Assembly: GCA_913043025.1 (NCBI GenBank)
Contig: CAJWLM010000012.1
Span: 1-64,000 of the forward strand
DNA from: an uncultured Rhodospirillaceae bacterium
Lineage (GTDB): Bacteria; Pseudomonadota; Alphaproteobacteria; UBA8366
Length of the DNA: 64,000 bases
Reading direction: 5' to 3'
The notes beneath the pieces are model-generated. The model was not told the DNA's origin and searched no databases. It saw only the letters and a program-made list of their open reading frames with translations. This document shows, one piece after another, positions 17,362-27,457 of this stretch (position 1 is its first letter; every line of letters starts with the position of its first letter). A program made the position numbers and the translations under genes.

Positions 17362-18333
17362 ATGCTTTATGAAGGAGTGATTTCAGGCAATAGGCGGGCA
17401 TTGGCCCAAGCAATCACGTTACTAGAGTCTACTAACCCCGATCACGAAACAGCGGCATCCGAGCTCTTGACCAAGCTAACACCCCACTCCGGCAAGTCGA
17501 TGCGTATTGGCATATCAGGAGCGCCAGGAGCCGGAAAATCGACTTTTATCGAAAGCTTGGGGCTTCATGTACTTGCACGAGAACATAAGCTGGCTGTTTT
17601 AGCCGTTGATCCTACTTCAAAGCGGAGTGGAGGCTCCATCCTTGGTGATAAGACACGTATGGAGGAACTATCAAGACACGATAATGCTTTTGTGCGACCA
17701 TCGCCAGCCGCAGGAGCGCTTGGTGGAATTGGTAATCGTAGCCGCGAGGCATTGGTAGCTTGTGAGGCTGCTGGGTTTGATGTGATTTTCATTGAGACAG
17801 TAGGAGTAGGCCAGTCAGAGACTGCTGTTGCAGATATGACCGATCTTTTTTTACTACTTCTGTCACCGGCCGGAGGGGATGAGTTGCAAGGCATGAAAAA
17901 GGGTATCGTTGAAATTGCGGATATCGTGCTTGTCAACAAGGCTGACGGAGATTTCGAAAAAGCTGCAAGCATTGCTGCTTCCGACTATGAAAGTGCGATT
18001 AGGATGCTGCGCCCAAATTCAAATAATTGGCAGGTGCCAGTCCTCACTTGTTCCGCTTTAAGTAATACTGGTATCGATGAGGTGTGGGAAGCTGCGGAAA
18101 AATGGCGAAGTGTGATGACGGCAGATGGCACTTTCGCGCAGGTCCGACAAAATCAAGCGGGAATTTGGCTCTGGGATTCCATTCGTGAACGGTTTGAACG
18201 CGAACTTCGTTCTGATTTGGACACTGGTAATGAGCTGAATATGTTAGGTTCTAAGGTTGCTAACGGGGAAATGACGGCGCCTAACGCGGCCTCAGCCTTG
18301 ATCCGTCGCTTTCGTAAAGGAAAACCAACTTGA
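17362..18333 (+). CDS. meaB: MeaB/ArgK-type GTPase chaperone of methylmalonyl-CoA mutase
   Basis: A 323-residue G3E-family P-loop GTPase. The P-loop is GAPGAGKST (residues 53-61); the family blocks DPTSKRSGGSILGDKTRME and ETVGVGQSE follow, and VNKADGD is the base-recognition NKxD motif. Family knowledge: it protects methylmalonyl-CoA mutase and gates adenosylcobalamin loading. The mutase gene lies 2.7 kb away on the opposite strand, which supports the assignment. AGAGGTG precedes the ATG. Confidence 0.96.
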   Translation: MLYEGVISGNRRALAQAITLLESTNPDHETAASELLTKLTPHSGKSMRIGISGAPGAGKSTFIESLGLHVLAREHKLAVLAVDPTSKRSGGSILGDKTRMEELSRHDNAFVRPSPAAGALGGIGNRSREALVACEAAGFDVIFIETVGVGQSETAVADMTDLFLLLLSPAGGDELQGMKKGIVEIADIVLVNKADGDFEKAASIAASDYESAIRMLRPNSNNWQVPVLTCSALSNTGIDEVWEAAEKWRSVMTADGTFAQVRQNQAGIWLWDSIRERFERELRSDLDTGNELNMLGSKVANGEMTAPNAASALIRRFRKGKPT

Positions 18334-18417
18334 CTGGCTGGATCCACTACCCTAAAACGTCGATCGTAGCAGCAAAAAAAATCCGTATATTCCTCTAAAT
18401 TTATGGTGAAATAAAAA

Positions 18418-18714
18418 ATGTCACGCCGTTGTATGATACTGGGAAAAGGCGTTCAGGCTGGTAATAATGTGAGCCATGCGCATAATAAAACGAGGCGTAG
18501 GTACCTGCCAAATCTGCAAAATAGTTCGGTGCTAAGCGATATACTTGGAGAAACTGTGCGCTTACGTGTTACACCAGCGGCGATTCGCACCATCGAGCAT
18601 AAAGGCGGCCTAGATGCTTTTTTGTTAGGTACTCCTAATCGTAAATTAACGCCGGAAGCAAAAAGACTGAAAAAACGATTGGAAAGAGCTGTTGCAAAAA
18701 AAGCTAGGGATTGA
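18418..18714 (+). CDS. rpmB: 50S ribosomal protein L28
   Basis: A 98-residue basic protein with the L28 opening [28 protein letters not shown], here described as residues 1-28, and the WLP-like RYLPNLQ segment. The length is normal for alphaproteobacterial L28. The zinc-binding cysteine pairs of some L28 forms are absent. It sits alone between meaB and tgt. Confidence 0.96.
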   Translation: MSRRCMILGKGVQAGNNVSHAHNKTRRRYLPNLQNSSVLSDILGETVRLRVTPAAIRTIEHKGGLDAFLLGTPNRKLTPEAKRLKKRLERAVAKKARD

Positions 18715-18783
18715 CTCGCTTTCCTCGAATTGCAAAGTCAAAATTTGAGCGGGCAAGAACCTGCATCAAGCTAAAACTGGTGA

Positions 18784-20001
<1,218 letters not shown>

Positions 20002-20011
20002 TGCTAGGTAT

Positions 20012-22168
20012 TTAATTTCTGGTCTTAATTAGTTTTAGAATTTCTGCTGCTGCAGAGGGAATGTTTGTTCCTGGTCCGAAAATCGCTGCAGCGCCTGCCT
20101 TGTATAAGAAATCATAATCTTGAGGAGGAATGACACCACCGCAAATCACTAGAATGTCGTCCCCCCCAGTTTTTCGAAGGGTTTTGATCAGCTGAGGCAC
20201 CAGTGTTTTGTGGCCAGCAGCTTGTGAAGATACACCAATTATATGAACATCATTTTCAATTGCCTGACGGGCAGCTTCCTCAGGAGTCTGAAACAGCGGA
20301 CCTACATCTACATCAAAACCAATATCTGCGAAGGCGGTAGCTATCACTTTAGCTCCTCGGTCATGCCCATCTTGGCCCATTTTAATCATTAATATTCGGG
20401 GGCGACGTCCTTCACTAGTTTCAAAAGTTTCAATCTGGGACTGTATCTTTGCAAAGTTTTTATCGCCAGCGTAAGCAGAACCGTAAACACCGGAGATCGA
20501 ACGCACAGCGGCGCGGTGACGAGAAAAAACTTTTTCACAGGCATGAGAAATTTCACCAACCGTAGCTCGTGCACGCGCAGCTTCAATTGCTGAGGCGAGG
20601 AGATTGCCCTTTTTGCTTTTTGCCGTTTGTGTAAGTTTTTCGAGCGCAGTCTGGCAGGCATTATTATCGCGATCTGTACGAACACGCTCCAGACGCTTTA
20701 TTTGCGAATCTCGGACTGTCGTATCATCAACATCTAATAACTCGACGGGATCCTTTCGGTCGGGTTTGTATTTGTTCACTCCAACAATTACCTCCTCACC
20801 GCGATCAATCCGAGCTTGGCGCGCTGCAGCTGCCTCTTCAATACGTAGTTTGGGCATGCCGGCCTCAATCGCTCTTGTCATTCCGCCCAACTCCTCAACT
20901 TCTTCGATCAATTTACGTGCGTGTGAGGCCACACTGGCCGTTAATGCTTCGACATAATAACTCCCGGCCAGTGGATCTATTACTTTAGTTATTCCCGTTT
21001 CCTCCTGTAAAACCAGCTGGGTATTGCGCGCAATTCTAGATGAAAATTCGCTCGGCAATGCCATCGCCTCATCAAAGCTATTGGTGTGAAGAGACTGAGT
21101 TCCGCCAAGTGCGCCGGCCATTGCCTCAATAGTTGTGCGGATAATATTATTGTAAGGATCCTGTTCGGTAAGGGTCACACCGGATGTTTGGCAATGAGTT
21201 CGGAGCATCAACGATTGTTCGGTTTTAGGTTGGAAATATTTCTGCATTTGTTCTGCCCAAAGTAACCGTGCTGCACGAAGTTTAGCAATTTCCATAAAAA
21301 AGTTCATTCCAAGACAAAAAAAGAAAGAAAGCCGCGGCGCAAACGTATCTACTTCCAGTCCTTTTTTTATAGCCGCGCGCACGTACTCTATTCCATCTGC
21401 GATTGTAAAAGCTAACTCTTGCACACACGTTGCTCCCGCCTCTTGCATATGATATCCAGAAATGGAGACGGAGTTGAAACGCGGCATGGTGTTTGAGGTA
21501 TATTCAATTATATCGGCAACTATCTGCATAGATGGGGCTGGTGGATAGATGTATGTGTTCCGGACCATAAACTCTTTCAAAATATCGTTTTGAATAGTTC
21601 CAGATAGCTGTGCTGGTGCAATGCCCTGCTCCTCTCCGGCGACGATAAAATTAGCAAGTACGGGAAGTACTGCGCCATTCATCGTCATTGAAACGCTCAT
21701 CTTCTCAAGTGGAATACCATCAAAGAGGATTTTCATGTCCTCAACTGAGTCAATTGCAACACCTGCTTTTCCGACATCGCCAACGACCCGTGGATGATCG
21801 GAGTCGTAGCCACGGTGAGTAGCGAGATCAAATGCTATAGATAAACCCATTTGTCCTGCAGCAAGACATTTCCGATAAAACTGATTTGAGTCTTCGGCCG
21901 TAGAAAAGCCTGCATACTGGCGAATTGTCCAAGGCTTTCCTGTATACATGGTAGCCCTAGGGCCCCGTATGAATGGTGGAATTCCAGGCATTGAATTTAG
22001 GTGATCGAGTGAATCAAGGTCTGCTGCTGTGTAAAGAGATTTGATTGGCACACCTTCGGGGGTAGCCCAGCTAAATGCCTCTGTTGCACCGTCGCCCAAT
22101 TCTTTTTGAGCGCGGTTTTCCCAATCGTCTTTTCCGTAACTCTTAAATGTATCACTAGATTTAATCAT
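20012..22168 (-). CDS. scpA: Methylmalonyl-CoA mutase (single-chain, B12-dependent)
   Basis: A 718-residue mutase interconverting (R)-methylmalonyl-CoA and succinyl-CoA. The N-terminal TIM barrel carries the substrate region [21 protein letters not shown]. The C-terminal cobalamin domain has the DxHxxG motif as DGHDRG near residue 598, with [16 protein letters not shown] and [11 protein letters not shown] following. The length matches the large catalytic subunit, which acts alone in many alphaproteobacteria; no small-subunit partner is adjacent. It converges on tgt with a 10-base gap. The symbol is also written mutB or mcmA. Confidence 0.97.
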   Translation of the reverse strand: MIKSSDTFKSYGKDDWENRAQKELGDGATEAFSWATPEGVPIKSLYTAADLDSLDHLNSMPGIPPFIRGPRATMYTGKPWTIRQYAGFSTAEDSNQFYRKCLAAGQMGLSIAFDLATHRGYDSDHPRVVGDVGKAGVAIDSVEDMKILFDGIPLEKMSVSMTMNGAVLPVLANFIVAGEEQGIAPAQLSGTIQNDILKEFMVRNTYIYPPAPSMQIVADIIEYTSNTMPRFNSVSISGYHMQEAGATCVQELAFTIADGIEYVRAAIKKGLEVDTFAPRLSFFFCLGMNFFMEIAKLRAARLLWAEQMQKYFQPKTEQSLMLRTHCQTSGVTLTEQDPYNNIIRTTIEAMAGALGGTQSLHTNSFDEAMALPSEFSSRIARNTQLVLQEETGITKVIDPLAGSYYVEALTASVASHARKLIEEVEELGGMTRAIEAGMPKLRIEEAAAARQARIDRGEEVIVGVNKYKPDRKDPVELLDVDDTTVRDSQIKRLERVRTDRDNNACQTALEKLTQTAKSKKGNLLASAIEAARARATVGEISHACEKVFSRHRAAVRSISGVYGSAYAGDKNFAKIQSQIETFETSEGRRPRILMIKMGQDGHDRGAKVIATAFADIGFDVDVGPLFQTPEEAARQAIENDVHIIGVSSQAAGHKTLVPQLIKTLRKTGGDDILVICGGVIPPQDYDFLYKAGAAAIFGPGTNIPSAAAEILKLIKTRN

Positions 22169-22319
22169 ATCTCACCGTTTGGTGGTGCTTTGCAAAGTTT
22201 AGCGATTCTGAGCTAACAGGTGGAGTGTGGTATTTTGAATGTACGTCTTTCATGACACTTTTAAAAATTACCTAGATTTGTGTGCTCATCCATCCCGCTA
22301 TCCTCGCACGAGCTCGTGT

Positions 22320-23183
22320 TTATTTAAATCGTGTTCCCCAGAAAGTTGGGGTTATTGCAGTTCTTGAGCAAAGACTATCAACTTCTTTTTGATTCGCTTT
22401 TGAACCGGGAACTGTTTTTAGCTCAAAAGCATGAATGCCACTGGTAATTAGAACTGATTCGATACCTGCATTGCTCGCTCCCGCTATATCGTGATGAAGT
22501 GAATCTCCGACCGCTAATATCTTCTTGGTGGTCGGTGCAAGCTCGAAGCATTTTTGATAAACACTTAGATCTGGTTTTCCATGAATTTTCACGGCTCCTC
22601 CTACCTTGGTGTATGCGTCTCCAACTTGCCCGGGGCACGGGCTTAGCTCTCCATCGGCATTTATGCTAAGCATGTCAGGATTAAGTATGACCATTGTTAA
22701 ATTACGTGCTTTAGCATCGATGAGAATTGGGGTTAATTGTTCGATGGGTCCATGCGGCAAATCACCAACTAATAAAAAATCTGCCGACTTTACGCACGTA
22801 ACGGGATTTAGACCAAGGCCATCTAGAAAGTCCTCACGCCTATCATTGCCGATTATAAAACACTTTTTCCCCAGTCGCTGATAAAAAGGGTCGGTCTGAT
22901 TTTTAATGGCCTCCCACGCTAGTTCACCCGAGGTGAGAATGTGATCATATAGGTCAGGAGTTATTCCAAATTTTGTTAAACCATCCACGCTATCCGCAAC
23001 TCGTCTTGAGGAATTAGACACTAGAATAATTTTTTTCCCGGCTGATTTTATACTGGCCATTGCATCTGCTGCGCCTTTATGGGCTTTGGCACCATCATGT
23101 AAAACACCCCACTGATCAAGAATAAACAAGTCATACTTCCATCTCAGATCTGACACCACTTTTATATATCGGGGTTGGGTCAT
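22320..23183 (-). CDS. HAD-IIA phosphatase (NagD-like, TIGR01459 type)
   Basis: A 287-residue HAD-superfamily hydrolase. The nucleophile motif is FILDQWGVLHDG (about 20-31), motif II is ILVSNSSRR, and motif III/IV is AVGDSLHHDIAGA. Asp-x-Trp at motif I is typical of this alphaproteobacterial branch. The physiological substrate is unknown; NagD relatives act on nucleotides and sugar phosphates. In related genomes this gene often neighbours ribF (recalled); here ribF is 40 kb away. Confidence 0.9.
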   Translation of the reverse strand: MTQPRYIKVVSDLRWKYDLFILDQWGVLHDGAKAHKGAADAMASIKSAGKKIILVSNSSRRVADSVDGLTKFGITPDLYDHILTSGELAWEAIKNQTDPFYQRLGKKCFIIGNDRREDFLDGLGLNPVTCVKSADFLLVGDLPHGPIEQLTPILIDAKARNLTMVILNPDMLSINADGELSPCPGQVGDAYTKVGGAVKIHGKPDLSVYQKCFELAPTTKKILAVGDSLHHDIAGASNAGIESVLITSGIHAFELKTVPGSKANQKEVDSLCSRTAITPTFWGTRFK

Positions 23184-23219
23184 TGTGATGCGGATTGCAC
23201 TGGTTTTAATTCGTCCATT

Positions 23220-24497
23220 CTAAACCACACGTAGTTCTGGAGGTTTGGTGTTATCGCTTGGATCTTTACTCATACGAGGCTCGCCGAAAAGATAGCCTTG
23301 TCCTAGATCAATATTAAAATCGAGCAATTCAATTAGCTCTTGTTCTGTCTCTATGCCATCTATGATAAGATCGACACCTGCCTCATCAAGAGATATTTTT
23401 ATGTTTTGTATAGACTCAGGTGTAGGCATTATATTTTTTTTCAGCAGATGTTTTACATGTATCTTTACAAATCGAAACCCAAGCTGGGCTAGACCAGTAG
23501 GATCAAAGTTTAGATCAGTAACCTCATTCATGCACAGTCTGTAGCCAACATCTACTAATCGCTGAAGGTCCGGGCCTGTGTCATCTGCGCGGGCGGCCAA
23601 ATCAGACTGGGAAAGTTGAAACACCACGCACGGAGCCATGTTCCGATTAATCTCAAGATACTCGATGAAGTCTGACAAAAAATTTTGGTCACCAAACGTG
23701 TCAGCCGAAATATCGCAAAAAAATGCAGTTGAGTAATTTTGTTTGTGCGCGTTCTGCAGTAACTGCACACTTCGAAAAAGAAGCATGTTATCAATTGCCA
23801 GGCTAAGATTTTTTTCCCTCGCCACTCCCACATACTGCAGCGGGGAAATGACTTCGCCGTCAGCTGATCGGATATATATAAAGCTTTCGAAAAACCGCCG
23901 CTTGCGTTGTGGTAGAGTAACAATGGGCTGAAGATGTAAGTCAACTCGATTATGCCGAAGAGCATCGCGTATGATTTCGACTAAAAGATCGCGGCTTATG
24001 TCATTCACATCTCGAGCCCCGACGCTGGGCGCCTTTAATCCGTCCTCTGTAGAGGGGTCAACATCAAGTGATGCCGCCGTGACTGGTCGGGTATCAGTTT
24101 TGCCAGAAGAATAGAGCTGCTCGACGAGCCCATGCAAAACCTTTACCTCGGATGCAACTTCCTCAATGTCTCCCGGTGTCTTCGTGGCATCACCTTTTGA
24201 CTTGAAATTTTCCAGCACTTCGTAAACCCGCCTGAGCTCGTCTCTATTCCGCTCCAAATCTTTTTGATTTTGGTTGTACGCTTTTCGCAGCACGATAAGA
24301 CGCCTCACAGCCTGCCTCTCATTAGCAGTGCGAGAAGATATCTCCTGGATAAGACACCCGGCTAAGATAAACAGCAATCCGAAGAGTATAGAGGTGGAAT
24401 AACTAAGCCCGTGAACATATTTCGGTAAAACAAACATGGCAACAACTGACGCTGCGGAATAGCAACTAAAGATAATAGCGTGAAACTGGATCGACAT
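23220..24497 (-). CDS. Degenerate EAL-domain membrane protein with TipF architecture
   Basis: A 425-residue protein: two membrane helices at about 7-25 and 33-50, a coiled coil at about 52-130, a linker, then an EAL domain at about 171-408. Catalytic residues for c-di-GMP hydrolysis are lost: the EAL triplet is ESF (204-206), the metal-binding Asp pair is Asn324-Glu325, and KID is KIH (345-347). Lys345, Glu383 and the QGYLFGEP closing motif remain. This suggests a c-di-GMP receptor or structural protein, not a phosphodiesterase. The layout matches TipF, the Caulobacter flagellar-pole protein recruited by TipN; orthology is inferred. It lies between the HAD gene and pyrD on the same strand. 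Confidence 0.85.
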   Translation of the reverse strand: MSIQFHAIIFSCYSAASVVAMFVLPKYVHGLSYSTSILFGLLFILAGCLIQEISSRTANERQAVRRLIVLRKAYNQNQKDLERNRDELRRVYEVLENFKSKGDATKTPGDIEEVASEVKVLHGLVEQLYSSGKTDTRPVTAASLDVDPSTEDGLKAPSVGARDVNDISRDLLVEIIRDALRHNRVDLHLQPIVTLPQRKRRFFESFIYIRSADGEVISPLQYVGVAREKNLSLAIDNMLLFRSVQLLQNAHKQNYSTAFFCDISADTFGDQNFLSDFIEYLEINRNMAPCVVFQLSQSDLAARADDTGPDLQRLVDVGYRLCMNEVTDLNFDPTGLAQLGFRFVKIHVKHLLKKNIMPTPESIQNIKISLDEAGVDLIIDGIETEQELIELLDFNIDLGQGYLFGEPRMSKDPSDNTKPPELRVV

Positions 24498-24583
24498 GCG
24501 GTAGATGCTTCTTGGCTGGTTATTATTACTACAGAATCACTTAGAGGTTACGCAGCGATTGGGTTGGGGGCAAGTGCTGTAGT

Positions 24584-25630
24584 TTATTTTGCTTGGCTAC
24601 CAATTGCATCAGCTACGCAATTAAAGCCGCCCTGCTTGAGCGAAGTAGCAAGATCATCCTTAATTCTGCGCACTAATTTCGGCCCTTTATAAACAAGCCC
24701 CGTGTAGAGCTGGACAAGTGATGCGCCAGCACAAATCTTGTTATATGCGTCACTACCCGAGGTTATGCCGCCTACCCCGATCAAGGCAATTTTACCTTTT
24801 GTACGAACATACATCTCTGACAGCAATTCTGTTGAGGGTCTCAATAATGGTCTTCCACTGAGCCCTCCCATTTCTGTTTTAAGAGGATTTTCTATGCCGG
24901 CATCGCGTTTTGTGGTCGTGTTGGAGACAATTAATCCCGCAATGCCAGAATTAATAGCAACATCTGCAATGTCGCCTCTTTCCACTTTAGTGAGATCAGG
25001 TGCTATTTTCACAAAGATCGGTTTGGGTTTTCTTTTCATAGCCTTCAATACTGCTTCGATCAGGCGATGCAACGTATCTTTATTTTGTAATGATCTGAGG
25101 CCCGGTGTATTTGGGGAAGACACATTGATGGTTAGGTAATCACAGTATGGAGACACCCCCTCGGCACCGGTAATATAATCGGAGATGGGGTCTGTCGAAA
25201 CCTTATTATGCCCAATATTGGCACCTACAATGCCAGTATTTAGTTTGTGCGCTTGGAGTCGTTTTGTGAAAGCCGATAGTCCTTGATTATTGAAGCCAAG
25301 TCGATTGATGATTGCTTCGTCTTCGGGAAGCCGAAAAACACGAGGTTTGGTATTACCCTTCTGTGGTTTTGGCGTAACTGTACCTGTTTCGACAAATCCA
25401 AACCCTGCTTTAAGCATCGGGCTTATAACTTCTGCATTTTTGTCAAAGCCTGCTGCTAAGCCTATTGGGTTATCAAAGGAGAGGCCAGCAACCTCGACTG
25501 CAAGGGATGTTTGATCTGCATAAGGATCTGAAGATCCAAAACCCATCTTTAAGGCGAGTAGGGTAAGACGGTGAGCACGTTCCGGATCTATCCGGCGCAG
25601 AAATGGTATAATTGTAGATGGCAAGTCCAT
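24584..25630 (-). CDS. pyrD: Dihydroorotate dehydrogenase, quinone-linked (class 2)
   Basis: A 348-residue FMN enzyme oxidising dihydroorotate to orotate in pyrimidine synthesis, coupled to the membrane quinone pool. Class 2 is indicated by the N-terminal helical extension (LLALKMG) and the catalytic serine motif NVSSPNTPGLR near residue 170. The FMN-binding IGLAAGFDKNAE and GVGGITSGSDAYNKI blocks are clear. It starts six bases after the DUF952 gene, so the two are probably co-transcribed. Confidence 0.97.
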   Translation of the reverse strand: MDLPSTIIPFLRRIDPERAHRLTLLALKMGFGSSDPYADQTSLAVEVAGLSFDNPIGLAAGFDKNAEVISPMLKAGFGFVETGTVTPKPQKGNTKPRVFRLPEDEAIINRLGFNNQGLSAFTKRLQAHKLNTGIVGANIGHNKVSTDPISDYITGAEGVSPYCDYLTINVSSPNTPGLRSLQNKDTLHRLIEAVLKAMKRKPKPIFVKIAPDLTKVERGDIADVAINSGIAGLIVSNTTTKRDAGIENPLKTEMGGLSGRPLLRPSTELLSEMYVRTKGKIALIGVGGITSGSDAYNKICAGASLVQLYTGLVYKGPKLVRRIKDDLATSLKQGGFNCVADAIGSQAK

Positions 25631-25636
25631 TTTTGT

Positions 25637-25978
25637 TCACTCCAAATTAGGGAATATGTGCAAGCCGTCTTTTCCCAAACACAGCGGTTTAACCCACTCT
25701 ACATCCGATGGATCTAAATACGCATACAGATGAGGAAATAATTTCCCCCCGCGAGTGCTCTCCCACTTTAACGCTGTACCCAGTTTGTAGTCAAAAACCG
25801 CAATCAACAGTAAATCTTCCATACCCTTGTAATACAATTCTGTACTTGCCTTTATCTCTTCGGCATTAGAAAAGTGAATGAATCCTTCTTTGTCGAATGT
25901 ATCTCCTCCTTTGTAAAAGCCTAAACCTTGTGCGGTTCGCCAATCAGGCTCATGAGCGATGTGATAAATGATTGTCAT
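25637..25978 (-). CDS. DUF952 domain protein
   Basis: A 113-residue small protein of the DUF952 family, recognised by IYHIAHEPDW near the start, DKEGFIHFSNAEE and the closing FPHLYAYLD segment. The fold is thought to be related to ADP-ribosyltransferase-like domains; no activity is established. It is the first gene of a two-gene unit with pyrD. Confidence 0.9.
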   Translation of the reverse strand: MTIIYHIAHEPDWRTAQGLGFYKGGDTFDKEGFIHFSNAEEIKASTELYYKGMEDLLLIAVFDYKLGTALKWESTRGGKLFPHLYAYLDPSDVEWVKPLCLGKDGLHIFPNLE

Positions 25979-26089
25979 ACGAAGAGGAGTAAAATAATTC
26001 TTCCTAAAAGCCTAGGTCACATACCTGTTTCGATGTAAAATTGCAGCACTAAACTAAAACTATTTACTTAAAATTATACAGAGAAATAA

Positions 26090-27457
26090 ATGCTTAGTGC
26101 GTTTGATTTACCTCTAGAAAAACTTATCCCTAAAATAACTAATGATTCCTCTCTGAAAGACAGAGTGATTGAAACTGCGGCCTCACGGTACCGAGAACAT
26201 GAAGAAATTTTGTGTGCCTATCGTCATTGGTCACCAGTGACAAACGACAATGCGGGTATTTTAAGTGGAATTCCCGTTTCAATTAAAGATCTGTTTGGTT
26301 TGAACGGCTTTGAAACATATGCCGGCACACCCCATCCGCTACCTAAGAAATGGTGTTCCGAAGGGGAAGTGGTTCATAGTTTGAGGAATGCTGGCGCCGA
26401 GTTTACGGGTAAAACGCATATGGTTGAATTTGCCTTCGGCGGTTTGGGCACAAACCCACATTGGCCAACACCTGTGAATCCATGGAGCATTGATGAGCCC
26501 CATGTGTCGGGTGGTTCAAGCTCTGGCTCGGGTGTTAGCATACAAGAAGGTTCTGCGCTGGCCGCGCTAGGAAGTGACACTGCTGGGTCTGTGCGAGTGC
26601 CTGCCAGTTTCACGGGAACCGTTGGATTAAAGATCACAAAAAATCGTTGGTCGACTAAAGGTATAGTGCCGCTGAGTCATTCTTTAGATACTCCTGGAAT
26701 AATAACTCGATCAGTTTCTGACGCAGCGGTGATGTTTTCGGTCATTGACCCGGAGACCCATATCCCATTCGACCAATTCTTGATAAACCTGCGCTCGCAA
26801 GACGTGTTGGGATTGAAGATGGGAATATGCAGTTGGTTTTTTGATAGTTGTGACACGAACATAGGAGAAGTAGCGATTAGAGCGACGCGTGCTATTGAAA
26901 GGAAGGGAGCAAATTTATCAGAAGTAACCTCTTACGCAATTCCTGAGGCAGGACAAATATTTTCTCAGGGAGGACTTGCGGCATCGGAGTTTGCGACGTT
27001 GATCAACAAGGAATTTCCTGACTGGAAAGAAACGTTGGACCCAAACGTAAAGTCTCGTTTTGAGAGCATGGCGAACATCTCAGCCTCTGATTACGATGAT
27101 CGGTTGCAACGATTAAAGCTACTTGCAAAAGAAATTGAGCAGGTCCTATCGGACCTCGATGTTTTGGTTGGGCCCACAGTTCCAATAACTCCACCAACAA
27201 TCCGCGAGGTGGCGGAGCCACATTTATATCGACAATTGAATATGAATGCTCTTCGTAACACTTCTATAGTCAATCTGTTAAATTTGTGTGCGATCACAAT
27301 ACCTGCAGGATTAGATTCTAACGGTTTCCCTGTAGGACTTCAATTTATTGGCCGTAGAGGAGAAGACAAAAAGCTCCTTGCAGCAGCGTTAGCAGCTGAA
27401 CGTACACTTGGATCAGCTAGTGAACAAATAGGGAAAGCGCCGTTGGTCACAGATTAG
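26090..27457 (+). CDS. Amidase signature family hydrolase
   Basis: A 455-residue amidase. The Ser-cisSer-Lys triad is readable: Lys66 in VSIKDLFG, Ser143 in GGSSSGS and the nucleophile Ser167 in GSDTAGSVR. The spacing of 24 residues between the two serines is standard. It is a stand-alone amidase; the absence of gatB/gatC nearby and the sequence pattern argue against being the GatA subunit. The substrate is unknown. Its stop overlaps the convergent lysK stop by four bases. Confidence 0.92.
   Translation: MLSAFDLPLEKLIPKITNDSSLKDRVIETAASRYREHEEILCAYRHWSPVTNDNAGILSGIPVSIKDLFGLNGFETYAGTPHPLPKKWCSEGEVVHSLRNAGAEFTGKTHMVEFAFGGLGTNPHWPTPVNPWSIDEPHVSGGSSSGSGVSIQEGSALAALGSDTAGSVRVPASFTGTVGLKITKNRWSTKGIVPLSHSLDTPGIITRSVSDAAVMFSVIDPETHIPFDQFLINLRSQDVLGLKMGICSWFFDSCDTNIGEVAIRATRAIERKGANLSEVTSYAIPEAGQIFSQGGLAASEFATLINKEFPDWKETLDPNVKSRFESMANISASDYDDRLQRLKLLAKEIEQVLSDLDVLVGPTVPITPPTIREVAEPHLYRQLNMNALRNTSIVNLLNLCAITIPAGLDSNGFPVGLQFIGRRGEDKKLLAAALAAERTLGSASEQIGKAPLVTD

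Noticed and set aside
22169-22319. Cobalamin riboswitch upstream of methylmalonyl-CoA mutase
   Set aside because: No B12-box core could be recognised in the leader.
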